Assembly (NCBI GenBank): GCA_046582115.1
Contig: JAYGFA010000064.1
Span: 1 to 64,000 of the forward strand
Source: UBA11889 sp046582115
GTDB taxonomy: Bacteria > Pseudomonadota > Gammaproteobacteria > Pseudomonadales > Azotimanducaceae
Direction of reading: 5' to 3'
Length of the DNA stretch: 64,000 nucleotides
How positions within the stretch are numbered: position 1 is the first letter of the stretch; each line of letters opens with the position of its first letter. The position numbers were made by a program, and so were the translations under genes. A model generated the notes under the pieces. It worked only from the letters and a program-made list of their open reading frames with translations. It was not told the origin of the DNA and ran no database searches. Positions 8,029 through 15,851 of this stretch are shown piece by piece.

Positions 8029-9336
8029 TTATTTGCCGATGCAAAACGCCGCGAAAATTTCACCCAACAGCTCTTCCGTCGTCGTCGCGCCAACAATTTC
8101 ACCCAACGCATGTTGCGTTATTCGCAGCGCCTCAGCGGCGATTTCAGCGCGTCCTGCGCGTATTTCCGTTAGCGCCTCAAGGGTGGACGCTCGCGCAGAC
8201 TCCAATGCAATTAAGTGACGACGGCGGCCTATGAAGGCACCCTCCCCGCTCTGAAACGCAATGAGGTCCTTGATTTCGCCCTTGAGTTCATCCATGCCCG
8301 CCCCCGTCAATGCGGAGAGTCGTAGATCGCGAACGCCAACGCGACCCGCCCCCTTACCGGTTAGATCGCATTTGTTTCGAACCGTTAGGGTGGGTGCCTC
8401 AAACGCCGGAATCGTTGGCGTCGATTCGCCATCGTCGACGACCCATATAACGGCATCAGACTCTTTAAGGGCCGCGCGAGCGCGGGCCACGCCTTTTTGT
8501 TCGACGAGGTCCTCACTCTCGCGTATTCCCGCCGTATCTCGCACCCGGACCGGCAATCCGTCAATCACGAGATCCCCGTCAAGCAGATCACGCGTTGTTC
8601 CTGGAATGCTAGTCACGATAGCGCGCTCGTCGCCGACTAGCGCGTTTAATATGCTCGACTTCCCCACGTTGGGGGCACCGCCAATGACCAAATCGAGCCC
8701 TTCATGCAGGGGCGCGCCCCGTGCGGAACGATCGAGAATGTTTGTTAGGGCCAGGCCGATGTTTTCCGCAGCAGCTGCGACATCGCGATCCGCCATAAAG
8801 TCGACTTCGTCCTCGGGAAAGTCGATTGCTCCTTCGATGTATACCCGCAATTTCAGAACGTCTTGATCTATCGCCATGATCGCGTTCGAAAACTCGCCGG
8901 TGAGTGACCGCGCCGCAGATCGCGCCGCCTGCTGGCTGGCGCTGTTGATGAGGTCAATGACCGATTCTGCCTGCGCCAGATCCATACGCCCGTTTAAAAA
9001 TGCGCGCTCGGTAAATTCACCCGGCCGCGCGAGGCGCACGCCCATGCTTATTGCGTGGTTCAAAACAACCTCCAAGACAACGGGCGCTCCGTGGCCTTGC
9101 AGCTCGAGGACGTCCTCGCCCGTATAGGAGTGGGGTGCTGCGTAAAAGATCGCGATGCCCTCGTCGACCGCACTGCCCTCTATATCCCTGAACACCCTAT
9201 AGGTTGCGGTTCGTGGCGCAGGGCATTCGCCCAACATCCTCTCAGCAACCGCCCGAGCACCGGGGCCAGACACCCGCACGATCCCAATACCACCACGACC
9301 AGGCGGCGTGGCGATCGCGCCAATGGTCTCGATCAA
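8029..9336 (-). CDS. mnmE: tRNA modification GTPase MnmE
   Basis: MnmE (TrmE) is a potassium-activated GTPase that works with MnmG on wobble uridine 34. From a TTG start at 9334-9336 the product is 435 residues, beginning MIETIGAIATPPGRGGIGIVR, the standard N-terminus. It has the G1 loop GAPNVGKSS, the DTAGIRE switch and the invariant C-terminal CIGK. The open frame extends further upstream to 9618, but that part is antisense-like sequence within yidC and is not family-like. The TTG overlaps the yidC TGA as TTGA, with a GGGCGGG run just before it as ribosome-binding site. Confidence 0.95.
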   Translation of the reverse strand: MIETIGAIATPPGRGGIGIVRVSGPGARAVAERMLGECPAPRTATYRVFRDIEGSAVDEGIAIFYAAPHSYTGEDVLELQGHGAPVVLEVVLNHAISMGVRLARPGEFTERAFLNGRMDLAQAESVIDLINSASQQAARSAARSLTGEFSNAIMAIDQDVLKLRVYIEGAIDFPEDEVDFMADRDVAAAAENIGLALTNILDRSARGAPLHEGLDLVIGGAPNVGKSSILNALVGDERAIVTSIPGTTRDLLDGDLVIDGLPVRVRDTAGIRESEDLVEQKGVARARAALKESDAVIWVVDDGESTPTIPAFEAPTLTVRNKCDLTGKGAGRVGVRDLRLSALTGAGMDELKGEIKDLIAFQSGEGAFIGRRRHLIALESARASTLEALTEIRAGRAEIAAEALRITQHALGEIVGATTTEELLGEIFAAFCIGK

Positions 9337-11048
9337 GCCCGCCCTGAAGAGCCGAAGGACCCCGCCGCAGTCCCGTATTTCCTGGTGGCGTAAAACTGCT
9401 GTGCAAAGGAAAAGAGATTGTTCACGACCCAATAAAGGACGAGTCCTGCCGGGAAAAATGCCATGATCACACAAAAGAAAAGCGGCATGATTCTCATCAT
9501 TTGTTGTTGCATCGGATCCGGCATGGGGGGGTTCATCATCTGCATCCCGTACTGGGACGCGCCCATTAGAATTGGTAACACAAAGTACGGGTCCATCGCG
9601 GAAAGGTCGACGATCCACCCAACAAATGGTGCATGCCTCAATTCAACGCTTTCATAGAGCACCCAGTAGAGAGCAAAGAAAACGGGCATTTGCATTAGCA
9701 TCGGCAAACAACCGCCCAAGGGGTTCGCCCCCTCCTTCTTGTAGAGCCCCATCATTTCCTGCGAGAGTTTTTGTTTGTCGTCGGCGTAACGCTCCTGCAA
9801 TCGTTTGAGTTGTGGCGCGACCTTTCGCATCTTCGCCATGGATTTGTAACTCCGAGCCATAAGCGGAAACAGCGCGATCTTGACCCCGATAGTTAGCAGA
9901 ATGATCGCGAGGCCCCAATTTCCGACTAACCCGAAGACCCAATCGACAAAAAGAAAAAGCGGCTCCGACAAAAACCAAAACCATCCATAGTCAAGCGTTC
10001 TGTCGAGGTGCGTCGCAATTGAACCCAATTTTTTCTGGTTTTTTGGCCCCGCATAGAGTTGTGCCTCAAAGGTGCGAACTGCATTGCGCGGTATCGTGAT
10101 TTCAGGACCAACGAAGCCGGCCCGATATAGCCCTGAACTCGTGGGCTGGGCAAAATACTCGTTGCGTTGACCGACTTGAGACACCCAGGCTGCCAGGAAA
10201 TAGCGCTGAATGATTGCTATCCAACCGCCCTCTTTGCTTTCTTGCAGTCGGTCGTCGTCAAGGTCTTCAAACGTCATCTTCTCGTAATTCTTTTCGTCCG
10301 TCGTTAGCGCCACACCGAGGAACGACCTGGGTCCCAAATTACTGGCACTTGCGGTATTCGCCTTATTGTCATCCCGCGTCAATTGCACCCACAACGCGCC
10401 AAAAAAATCCGTGGTGCTACGATTTTCGATTTCATACACGACGTCGATGAGATATTCATCGGGGCGAAATCGGAAAATCTTGCGGATCGAGACTCCATCC
10501 TGGTCATAGTGCAGTACAACTTCGATCGGTCTCCGCCCTTCGCGCACAACGTAAGAATATCGATCGGCCTGAAACTTCCGCCGCCCCTCGTTTCGACCAT
10601 CAGGTCCATCACGAACCAGCAACCCACTCTGCGCTACGTAGGTACTGCCCTCACTCCGATCCAAAAGTTTCAGTGGCACATCTGGCTGTTCGAGACTCAC
10701 CGCATATTTTGGAAGGTGCAATCCCACGATATCTCCACCAACTGGATCAATCCATACGTGTTGAATTGGTGTTACGACGTGTATTAGTTGTTCCGCAATC
10801 GAACTCGTAACAATAGTAGTTTCGGATCGATCGCGTCTCACCAGGCTTGAGTCAGGGAAATTCGTATCGCCGGCGCCCTCGGAAGGTTTCGCTGGTTCCA
10901 CAAATCTCTCCGCGCTCGTCAACGGCGCCCTCTGTTCGCTCACTGGCATTACCTGCGCGTGATCAGCTGTCCAGGCCAGTATCAATAGGTATCCAACCAC
11001 CGCCAACCCCGCCCACACGCCGTAACGTATGATGTCAGAGGGGTTCAA
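9333..11048 (-). CDS. yidC: membrane protein insertase YidC
   Basis: YidC inserts and folds inner-membrane proteins, alone or with SecYEG. The 571-residue product has the N-terminal membrane anchor (about residues 12-27), a large periplasmic domain, and the C-terminal five-helix core with MARSYKSMAKMRKVAPQLKRLQERYADDKQKLSQEMM and NPLGGCLPMLMQMPVFFALYW. The conserved groove Arg lies in this core. The start is TTG (11046-11048) and overlaps the yidD stop as TTGA; its own stop overlaps the mnmE TTG the same way. Confidence 0.96.
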   Translation of the reverse strand: MNPSDIIRYGVWAGLAVVGYLLILAWTADHAQVMPVSEQRAPLTSAERFVEPAKPSEGAGDTNFPDSSLVRRDRSETTIVTSSIAEQLIHVVTPIQHVWIDPVGGDIVGLHLPKYAVSLEQPDVPLKLLDRSEGSTYVAQSGLLVRDGPDGRNEGRRKFQADRYSYVVREGRRPIEVVLHYDQDGVSIRKIFRFRPDEYLIDVVYEIENRSTTDFFGALWVQLTRDDNKANTASASNLGPRSFLGVALTTDEKNYEKMTFEDLDDDRLQESKEGGWIAIIQRYFLAAWVSQVGQRNEYFAQPTSSGLYRAGFVGPEITIPRNAVRTFEAQLYAGPKNQKKLGSIATHLDRTLDYGWFWFLSEPLFLFVDWVFGLVGNWGLAIILLTIGVKIALFPLMARSYKSMAKMRKVAPQLKRLQERYADDKQKLSQEMMGLYKKEGANPLGGCLPMLMQMPVFFALYWVLYESVELRHAPFVGWIVDLSAMDPYFVLPILMGASQYGMQMMNPPMPDPMQQQMMRIMPLFFCVIMAFFPAGLVLYWVVNNLFSFAQQFYATRKYGTAAGSFGSSGRA

Positions 11049-11338
11049 TGAACGACTTCGCTCTGATCTATCGGGGCGTTGGTCGAGCGATCAAGACCAT
11101 TGGGGACGGGATCAAAGCCGCCGGGGTGAAATGGGTGGCATTTCCCTATGCGTCTTAGCGTCAGCCAAAAACCACGAATCGCACCGTATTTTTCGATGGC
11201 CGTCATTGCGTACTGCGAGCAAGTTGGCTCGAAACGGCAGTGGGGGCCAATCATCGGACTTATCCAGTGCCGATAAAAACGAACTAACGCCAGGACCACT
11301 AGCTTAGGAAGCCTCTCTAAGTTTCGGTCACACTTCAC
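11045..11338 (-). CDS. yidD: membrane protein insertion efficiency factor YidD
   Basis: YidD is a small amphipathic protein that helps YidC-dependent insertion. From a GTG at 11336-11338 the product is 97 residues and contains the family core RFYRHWISPMIGPHCRFEPTCSQYA with its Cys residues and GKCHPFHPGGFDPVP. The start was chosen because an upstream longer reading (to 11542) lies wholly inside rnpA and has no family similarity. It overlaps rnpA by 11 bases and yidC by 4. Confidence 0.92.
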   Translation of the reverse strand: MKCDRNLERLPKLVVLALVRFYRHWISPMIGPHCRFEPTCSQYAMTAIEKYGAIRGFWLTLRRIGKCHPFHPGGFDPVPNGLDRSTNAPIDQSEVVH

Positions 11339-11723
11339 TTTCCAGTCCTTTCCATAATTGCGGCAAGGCATTGCCCAGCGCCTTGAAATAATTCTCCGCG
11401 CCTCTTGCCGGCATCGCCTGGATGATAATGTCCATCGATGGTAATCGTTGTTGTTCGTTACGAAACGACTCTCGGATCGCTCGCTTGACCCGATTGCGAT
11501 CAACTGCGCGACGTACCACTCGTTTACCAACAACGATACCAAGCCTGGGCGTCGTCATCGCATTTGGCACAGCGAGCAAACGTAACGGGGGTAGGGTCCG
11601 ACGTACATTCGCTTGCAGAAAAACCTGATCGAATTCGACCTTTTTAGTAAGCCGCAATGCGTAGCCATATCCAAACCGCCGTGGTTTAGAACTATACGGC
11701 CAGCCTTTTGCGTCCTTTCGCAC
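11328..11723 (-). CDS. rnpA: ribonuclease P protein component
   Basis: RnpA is the protein subunit of RNase P, which trims 5' leaders of tRNAs. The 131-residue product has ALRLTKKVEFDQVF near its N-terminus and the RNR motif in VVRRAVDRNRVKRAIRESFR. The GTG start at 11721-11723 lies 32 bases inside rpmH; a later TTG (at YALRL) would cut the conserved N-terminal strand. The C-terminus overlaps yidD. Confidence 0.93.
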   Translation of the reverse strand: MRKDAKGWPYSSKPRRFGYGYALRLTKKVEFDQVFLQANVRRTLPPLRLLAVPNAMTTPRLGIVVGKRVVRRAVDRNRVKRAIRESFRNEQQRLPSMDIIIQAMPARGAENYFKALGNALPQLWKGLESEV

Positions 11724-11826
11724 GACGTGAGTTTATTACTTTGCGACCTGCCTTGGTTGACATTCGATGTCGAAAACCGTGAGTTCTCTTACGCTTAATT
11801 ACACTCGGCTGATATGTTCGTTTCAT
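11692..11826 (-). CDS. rpmH: ribosomal protein L34
   Basis: L34 is a 44-residue basic protein of the large ribosomal subunit. The reading MKRTYQPSVIKRKRTHGF followed by GRKVINSRRAKGRKRLAV is a full family match. It is too short for most ORF cut-offs. A strong promoter (11858-11887) lies 32 bases upstream. It forms a promoter-proximal gene of the rpmH-rnpA-yidD-yidC cluster and overlaps rnpA by 32 bases. Confidence 0.97.
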   Translation of the reverse strand: MKRTYQPSVIKRKRTHGFRHRMSTKAGRKVINSRRAKGRKRLAV

Positions 11827-11857
11827 TAGTCGCGATCTGGTACCACGAAGAGGCGCG

Positions 11858-11887
11858 ATTCTAGTGAGGGTAACGTGAAAGTGTCAA
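11858..11887 (-). promoter_or_regulatory. sigma70 promoter for rpmH operon
   Basis: On the minus strand a perfect -35 TTGACA (11882-11887) is followed after 18 bases by TAGAAT (11858-11863), a 5 of 6 match to the -10. It points at rpmH, the first gene of the leftward cluster. The two hexamers and spacing make this the best promoter in the window. Confidence 0.75.
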
Positions 11888-11896
11888 TTTATAAGG

Positions 11897-11923
11897 TATA
11901 TATATATTGTTGTTGTTGTTGTT
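11897..11923. repeat. (TA)5 tract followed by (TTG)5 microsatellite
   Basis: Five TA dinucleotides (11897-11906) are followed by five TTG trinucleotides (11907-11921) and a trailing TT. The position at the rpmH edge of the origin gap makes it a candidate unwinding element or a length-variable tract; it lies upstream of the rpmH -35. Confidence 0.85.
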
Positions 11924-11938
11924 AGTACCGCTGGTGGT

Positions 11939-11947
11939 TGTGCATAA
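11939..11947 (-). promoter_or_regulatory. DnaA box (TTATGCACA)
   Basis: TGTGCATAA on the plus strand gives TTATGCACA on the minus, a full match to TTATNCACA. It is the strongest box in the putative origin. Confidence 0.65.
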
Positions 11948-11993
11948 AGCGTTGGAACGTAGGCGCAGTCCGCCGACAAACGATGGCGAAAGG

Positions 11994-12002
11994 TGTGTGT
12001 AA
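11994..12002 (-). promoter_or_regulatory. weak DnaA box (TTACACACA)
   Basis: TGTGTGTAA reads TTACACACA on the minus strand, two mismatches from TTATCCACA. It is supported only by proximity to the other boxes. Confidence 0.4.
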
Positions 12003-12050
12003 GAGCTGTCTTTTGCGTGCGATGAGAGGGGACAAAAATCACCCCCAAAG

Positions 12051-12059
12051 TTACCCACA
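12051..12059 (+). promoter_or_regulatory. DnaA box (TTACCCACA)
   Basis: TTACCCACA differs at one position from TTATCCACA and lies in the putative origin, 226 bases before dnaA. Confidence 0.55.
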
Positions 12060-12084
12060 GCTTGTTCTCAAACCTTTGCACAAG

Positions 12085-12093
12085 TTACTCACA
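12085..12093 (+). promoter_or_regulatory. weak DnaA box (TTACTCACA)
   Basis: TTACTCACA has two mismatches from TTATCCACA, and lies 34 bases downstream of the TTACCCACA box in the same orientation. Confidence 0.4.
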
Positions 12094-12285
12094 CGGATGA
12101 TAAGAGTTGGTCAAAAAAACATATTCACGGAACTTGTCTAGCCCGTTGATATTCCAAACAAAAATAAAAAAGAATGAATTTTCACTATGACTTCGATAGC
12201 CATGGGCTTGAGTTAGTCATTAGAATGTGTCGAAAGGCCAAGCATAAGAAACCATAAATTCGATCGTCGGGGGGGCGAATACAAA

Positions 12286-13602
12286 GTGGGTCCATTGGTT
12301 TGGGAGAAGTGCCTGGAGAGGCTACAAGATGAATTTTCCTCCCAACAATTCAATACTTGGATACGACCACTGCAGGCGCGCCTGGACGAGTCGTTTTTAC
12401 GGCTACTTGCGCCGAATCCGTATGTTCGTGATCGGGTGGAAAAACAATTTCTTGCGCGAATTCAAGAGCTTGTAAAGGATCTTAATGATCCGGCTAACCC
12501 AATCAGTATTGATCTAGGCGTAGGCAGTCGAGATCGGGTGGCGGGCATCCCCGCTCGCACCGAAGCAAGAGACAATCGTACTTCCGGGGGTCTTATTGGG
12601 ACATTTCGTTTCGATACGTTTGTCGAAGGCAAATCAAATGAGCTTGCTCGCGCAGCAACAGTTCAGGTATCGAAGAACGCGGGCCTCTCCTACAACCCAT
12701 TGCTACTTTACGGGGGCGTTGGATTAGGCAAGACACATCTGATGCATGCGGTGGGCAACGAAATCCTGATGAAGACGCCCCACGCCAAGGTCGTTTATCT
12801 ACATTCACAGCGCTTCGTTCAAGACATGGTGAAGGCGCTGCAAACGGCGACGATGCAAGACTTTATGCAACATTATCGGTCGGTCGATGCGCTCTTGATA
12901 GACGACATTCAGTTTTTCGCTAACAAGATGCGATCACAAGAAGAATTCTTCCATGTATTTAACGCGCTATACGAGCGCGGTCACCAAATGGTTTTCACCT
13001 GCGATAGGTATCCGAGCGAAATTAAAGGACTAGAAGACCGTCTGAAGTCAAGATTTGTACATGGACTCACGGTCGAGATTGAGGCGCCGGACCTAGAAAC
13101 GCGTGTGGCCATCCTATTGATAAAGGCCGAGGCGGAAGGAATTACGCTAGATTCCGACGTCGCGTTTTACATGGCCGAGAGGGTGAGAAGCAATGTCCGC
13201 GAACTCGAAGGCGCACTGCGCCGTGTTTTGGCAAGCGCGCGTTTCGGTGGTTATCAAATTACCGTCGAGCATGTGCGCAGATCGCTACGCGACCTTATCG
13301 CTATACAAGATCGACGGGTCAGTGTGGATAACATTCAACGAACCGTGGCCGAGTATTACAACCTTAAGCACGCCGATATGTTGAGTAAGCGACGCAACCG
13401 TACCGTGGCGCGGCCACGCCAGATGGCGATGTCGTTAGCCAAGGAGCTTACGCAGCATTCACTACCCGAACTGGGAGATTTCTTTGGTGGTCGAGACCAT
13501 ACGACGGTCATTCACGCGTGTCGAAAAATCGAAGAGCTGAAAGAAACCAACGCCGATCTCGCGGAAGACTATAGGAACTTATCCAGGTTACTGCATCGGT
13601 AA
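12286..13602 (+). CDS. dnaA: replication initiator DnaA
   Basis: DnaA binds the origin, oligomerises with ATP and opens the duplex. The 438-residue product has domain I (WEKCLERLQDEFSSQQFNTWIRPL), a short linker, the AAA+ domain with Walker A GGVGLGKTH and Walker B IDDIQFF, and the C-terminal DNA-binding domain with DHTTVIHACRKIEEL. It is shorter than E. coli DnaA (467) because domain II is short. The start is GTG at 12286. dnaN follows 14 bases after the stop. Confidence 0.97.
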   Translation: MGPLVWEKCLERLQDEFSSQQFNTWIRPLQARLDESFLRLLAPNPYVRDRVEKQFLARIQELVKDLNDPANPISIDLGVGSRDRVAGIPARTEARDNRTSGGLIGTFRFDTFVEGKSNELARAATVQVSKNAGLSYNPLLLYGGVGLGKTHLMHAVGNEILMKTPHAKVVYLHSQRFVQDMVKALQTATMQDFMQHYRSVDALLIDDIQFFANKMRSQEEFFHVFNALYERGHQMVFTCDRYPSEIKGLEDRLKSRFVHGLTVEIEAPDLETRVAILLIKAEAEGITLDSDVAFYMAERVRSNVRELEGALRRVLASARFGGYQITVEHVRRSLRDLIAIQDRRVSVDNIQRTVAEYYNLKHADMLSKRRNRTVARPRQMAMSLAKELTQHSLPELGDFFGGRDHTTVIHACRKIEELKETNADLAEDYRNLSRLLHR

Positions 13603-13616
13603 GGCCCCACTTTGCA

Positions 13617-14720
13617 ATGAAATTCACCACCAATCGAGAAACTTTGCTACGGCCATTGCAGCTAGTAACGGGCGTCGTTGAGCGGCGACAAACGCTCCCT
13701 GTGCTATCGAATCTACTGGTCAAGGTTACGGATGGGGTCGTTTCGATCACCGGGACGGACCTGGAAGTACAGCTGGTAGCTACGGTTGATGGTATTAACG
13801 TTGAGCAGGAGGGGTCCGCGACGATACCGGCACGTAAGCTGGCGGACATTTGGCGATCTTTATCCGAGGGCGCCGAGGTTTCGATTGCAATAGAAGGCTC
13901 ACGAACGATCGTTCGGTCGGGACGAAGCCGGTTTGCTTTGGCAACGCTCCCGGTGGACGAATTCCCCGAAGTGGGGCAGCAAGATGCAGACGTTAATATT
14001 TCTTTAGCGCTTGGTGACATGAAGAGACTCCTTGATAAGACGAGTTTCGCAATGGCTCAACAAGATGTGCGCTATTTTCTCAACGGTATGCTGTTGGAAA
14101 TCACGAGCACGCATGTCAGAGCGGTCGCCACGGACGGGCATCGAATGGCGATGTGTACGATAGGACAAGATTCGGCGGGCGTTGAGCGCATTCAAGCGAT
14201 TGTTCCGAGAAAGGGTGTTATAGAGCTTGGTCGATTGCTCAACGACTCGAGCGAAGACGTCGAACTAGCGCTTGGACACAATCAGCTGACGGTTACTCAG
14301 GGCGGATATACGCTTACTACCAAATTGGTTGATGGAAAGTTTCCAGATTACGAAACCGTGATTCCGCGGAAGACGGGGACTACGCTGGTGGGCGATCGTG
14401 AGACCCTGAGGCGGGCGTTCCAGCGCGCTGCGATTCTGTCAAACGAAAAGTACCGCTGCGTTAGGCTTTCGCTTGAAGAGGATCAAATGAAGATTGAGGC
14501 CAGTAATCCGGAGCAAGAAGAGGCAGAAGAGATCGTCGCTATAGAATATGACGGCGACGCAATGGAGATTGGGTTTAACGTTGCGTACCTTCAGGACGTG
14601 TTAGGCGTGCTCGAAACCGACTCAATACGATTGTCGGTAGCAGATGCAAACAGCAGCGCACTAATTGAAGCGCCGGGGGTCGATGACTCACTTTATGTCG
14701 TAATGCCCATGCGGCTCTAG
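13617..14720 (+). CDS. dnaN: DNA polymerase III beta sliding clamp
   Basis: The beta clamp encircles DNA and tethers polymerases. The 367-residue product has the usual three-domain layout and conserved runs such as PVLSNLLVKV, RFALATLPVDEFPE, ATDGHRMA and FNVAYLQDVL, and the typical C-terminus YVVMPMRL. Length matches the family. It lies between dnaA and recF. Its likely partners in this window include DNA polymerase II, whose C-terminus QLGLF is a clamp-binding motif. Confidence 0.97.
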   Translation: MKFTTNRETLLRPLQLVTGVVERRQTLPVLSNLLVKVTDGVVSITGTDLEVQLVATVDGINVEQEGSATIPARKLADIWRSLSEGAEVSIAIEGSRTIVRSGRSRFALATLPVDEFPEVGQQDADVNISLALGDMKRLLDKTSFAMAQQDVRYFLNGMLLEITSTHVRAVATDGHRMAMCTIGQDSAGVERIQAIVPRKGVIELGRLLNDSSEDVELALGHNQLTVTQGGYTLTTKLVDGKFPDYETVIPRKTGTTLVGDRETLRRAFQRAAILSNEKYRCVRLSLEEDQMKIEASNPEQEEAEEIVAIEYDGDAMEIGFNVAYLQDVLGVLETDSIRLSVADANSSALIEAPGVDDSLYVVMPMRL

Positions 14721-14729
14721 CGTTTAAAG

Positions 14730-15836
14730 ATGATCCTCGAGAGAATCGAGGCAGAAAACGTCCGAAATATAGCGCACGCGCGGGTGGACTTATGCCCCGG
14801 CCTGAACGTCTTATCGGGCGCGAACGGCGCTGGAAAGACCGCACTACTAGAAGCGGTTCACTTGATAATACGAGGCCGGTCTTTCCGAACGCGCCCCATC
14901 GAGACCATGATACGCAATGGTCAAGACGCACTGACGGTTCGGGCGATCATCCGAGACCGGGTGCGCGGCCAATCCCAAGCTGGACTTACGAAGGACCGCA
15001 AAAAAAACACTCGGTTGCGTTTAGATGGGGTTGTCGTGACGAATGTGTCAGCGATGGCGGCGCTTTTGCCCATTCAGCTACTACTCCCTGATCTTGCGGA
15101 TCTTGTTTTTGGGGCGCCTTCGGTCCGCCGGCAATGGATTGACTGGGGAACGTTTCACGTGAAACATGACTACCTCAGCACGCTGCGCGCCTATTTACGA
15201 TCGGTGCGGCAACGCAATGGGGCGCTGAGGGCTGGCGACAGCGAAGCCATTAGATTGTGGGGTGAGCAGGCGGGTGAGCTGGGTGAGCTCGTTACAGAAG
15301 CGCGTCAACAGTACGTGGACACGATAAGTGCGCAACTCGCCGTAACCATGGCGACACTAAGTCCAGAACTAAAAATAGCGTTGCACCACGATCCCGGTTG
15401 GCGGGGTGAATCTTTAGCAAAAGAACTGGGACTTCACACTCCGCGGGATGTAAAATTAGGGTCTACCCAGGCGGGTCCCCATAGGGGGGATCTCCGGATA
15501 GAAATCGTCCCAAAATCGAAACAAACGACAAGCCAGGCAGCCGCGCAAGTATTATCCCGAGGACAGGGCAAAGTAGTGGCCAGCGCCATGAAGTTGGTGC
15601 AAGCACAACACCTGTTGTCGGAGATGGACAAGCCGTCGCTATTTCTTATCGACGATGCCGGGGCGGAATTGGATGAAGAGCACCGGGGTCGATTTTTTGG
15701 GGTGTTGAGGGACCTCAATTATCAGATTTTGGCAACGACCACCGATTCGGGTTGGCTTACAAGGGGATATCCAGCCAACCGCACGGCGTTGTTTCACGTG
15801 GAACAAGGCCATATCGAGCCCATTGATCGAAATTAA
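14730..15836 (+). CDS. recF: DNA replication and repair protein RecF
   Basis: RecF is an SMC-like ATPase that helps load RecA at gaps. The 368-residue product has Walker A SGANGAGKTALLEAVHL, the ABC signature region LSRGQGKVV and Walker B LFLIDDAGAELDE. Two parS-like sites lie inside the coding sequence (15151-15166 and 15790-15805). It follows dnaN by 9 bases and precedes gyrB by 15. Confidence 0.95.
   Translation: MILERIEAENVRNIAHARVDLCPGLNVLSGANGAGKTALLEAVHLIIRGRSFRTRPIETMIRNGQDALTVRAIIRDRVRGQSQAGLTKDRKKNTRLRLDGVVVTNVSAMAALLPIQLLLPDLADLVFGAPSVRRQWIDWGTFHVKHDYLSTLRAYLRSVRQRNGALRAGDSEAIRLWGEQAGELGELVTEARQQYVDTISAQLAVTMATLSPELKIALHHDPGWRGESLAKELGLHTPRDVKLGSTQAGPHRGDLRIEIVPKSKQTTSQAAAQVLSRGQGKVVASAMKLVQAQHLLSEMDKPSLFLIDDAGAELDEEHRGRFFGVLRDLNYQILATTTDSGWLTRGYPANRTALFHVEQGHIEPIDRN
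15151..15166. promoter_or_regulatory. parS site 1 (15 of 16 to consensus)
   Basis: CGTTTCACGTGAAACA differs at the first base only from the parS palindrome TGTTTCACGTGAAACA. It lies in recF, about 3 kb from the putative oriC and near parAB, where ParB centres are expected. Confidence 0.85.
15790..15805. promoter_or_regulatory. parS site 2 (15 of 16 to consensus)
   Basis: TGTTTCACGTGGAACA differs at one base from the parS palindrome. It lies at the 3' end of recF, 639 bases after site 1. The two sites together make chance unlikely. Confidence 0.85.
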
Positions 15837-15851
15837 AGGCAATACATAAAC

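Larger units (their letters stand above)
11827..12285. other. putative chromosome replication origin (oriC)
   Basis: This 459-base gene-free gap separates divergent replication genes (rpmH leftward, dnaA rightward), the standard oriC position in many gammaproteobacteria. It holds four DnaA-box-like nonamers, an alternating TA tract with TTG repeats (11897-11923), and a second AT-rich stretch (about 12151-12182) that could unwind. Gene strand switches here. No other gene was found in the gap. Short open frames in it have no recognisable product. Confidence 0.75.

Noticed and set aside
9337..9618. Upstream extension of the mnmE reading frame
   Set aside because: This part overlaps yidC, and family homology begins at MIETIGAIATPPGRGG.
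11339..11542. Longer yidD start
   Set aside because: The extra residues lie wholly within rnpA and show no YidD similarity.
11907..11921. CRISPR array from the TTG repeats
   Set aside because: The units are 3 bases with no spacers, so it is a microsatellite.
11938..12141. Small plus-strand ORF in the origin gap
   Set aside because: It has no ribosome-binding site or similarity, and overlaps DnaA-box-like sites.
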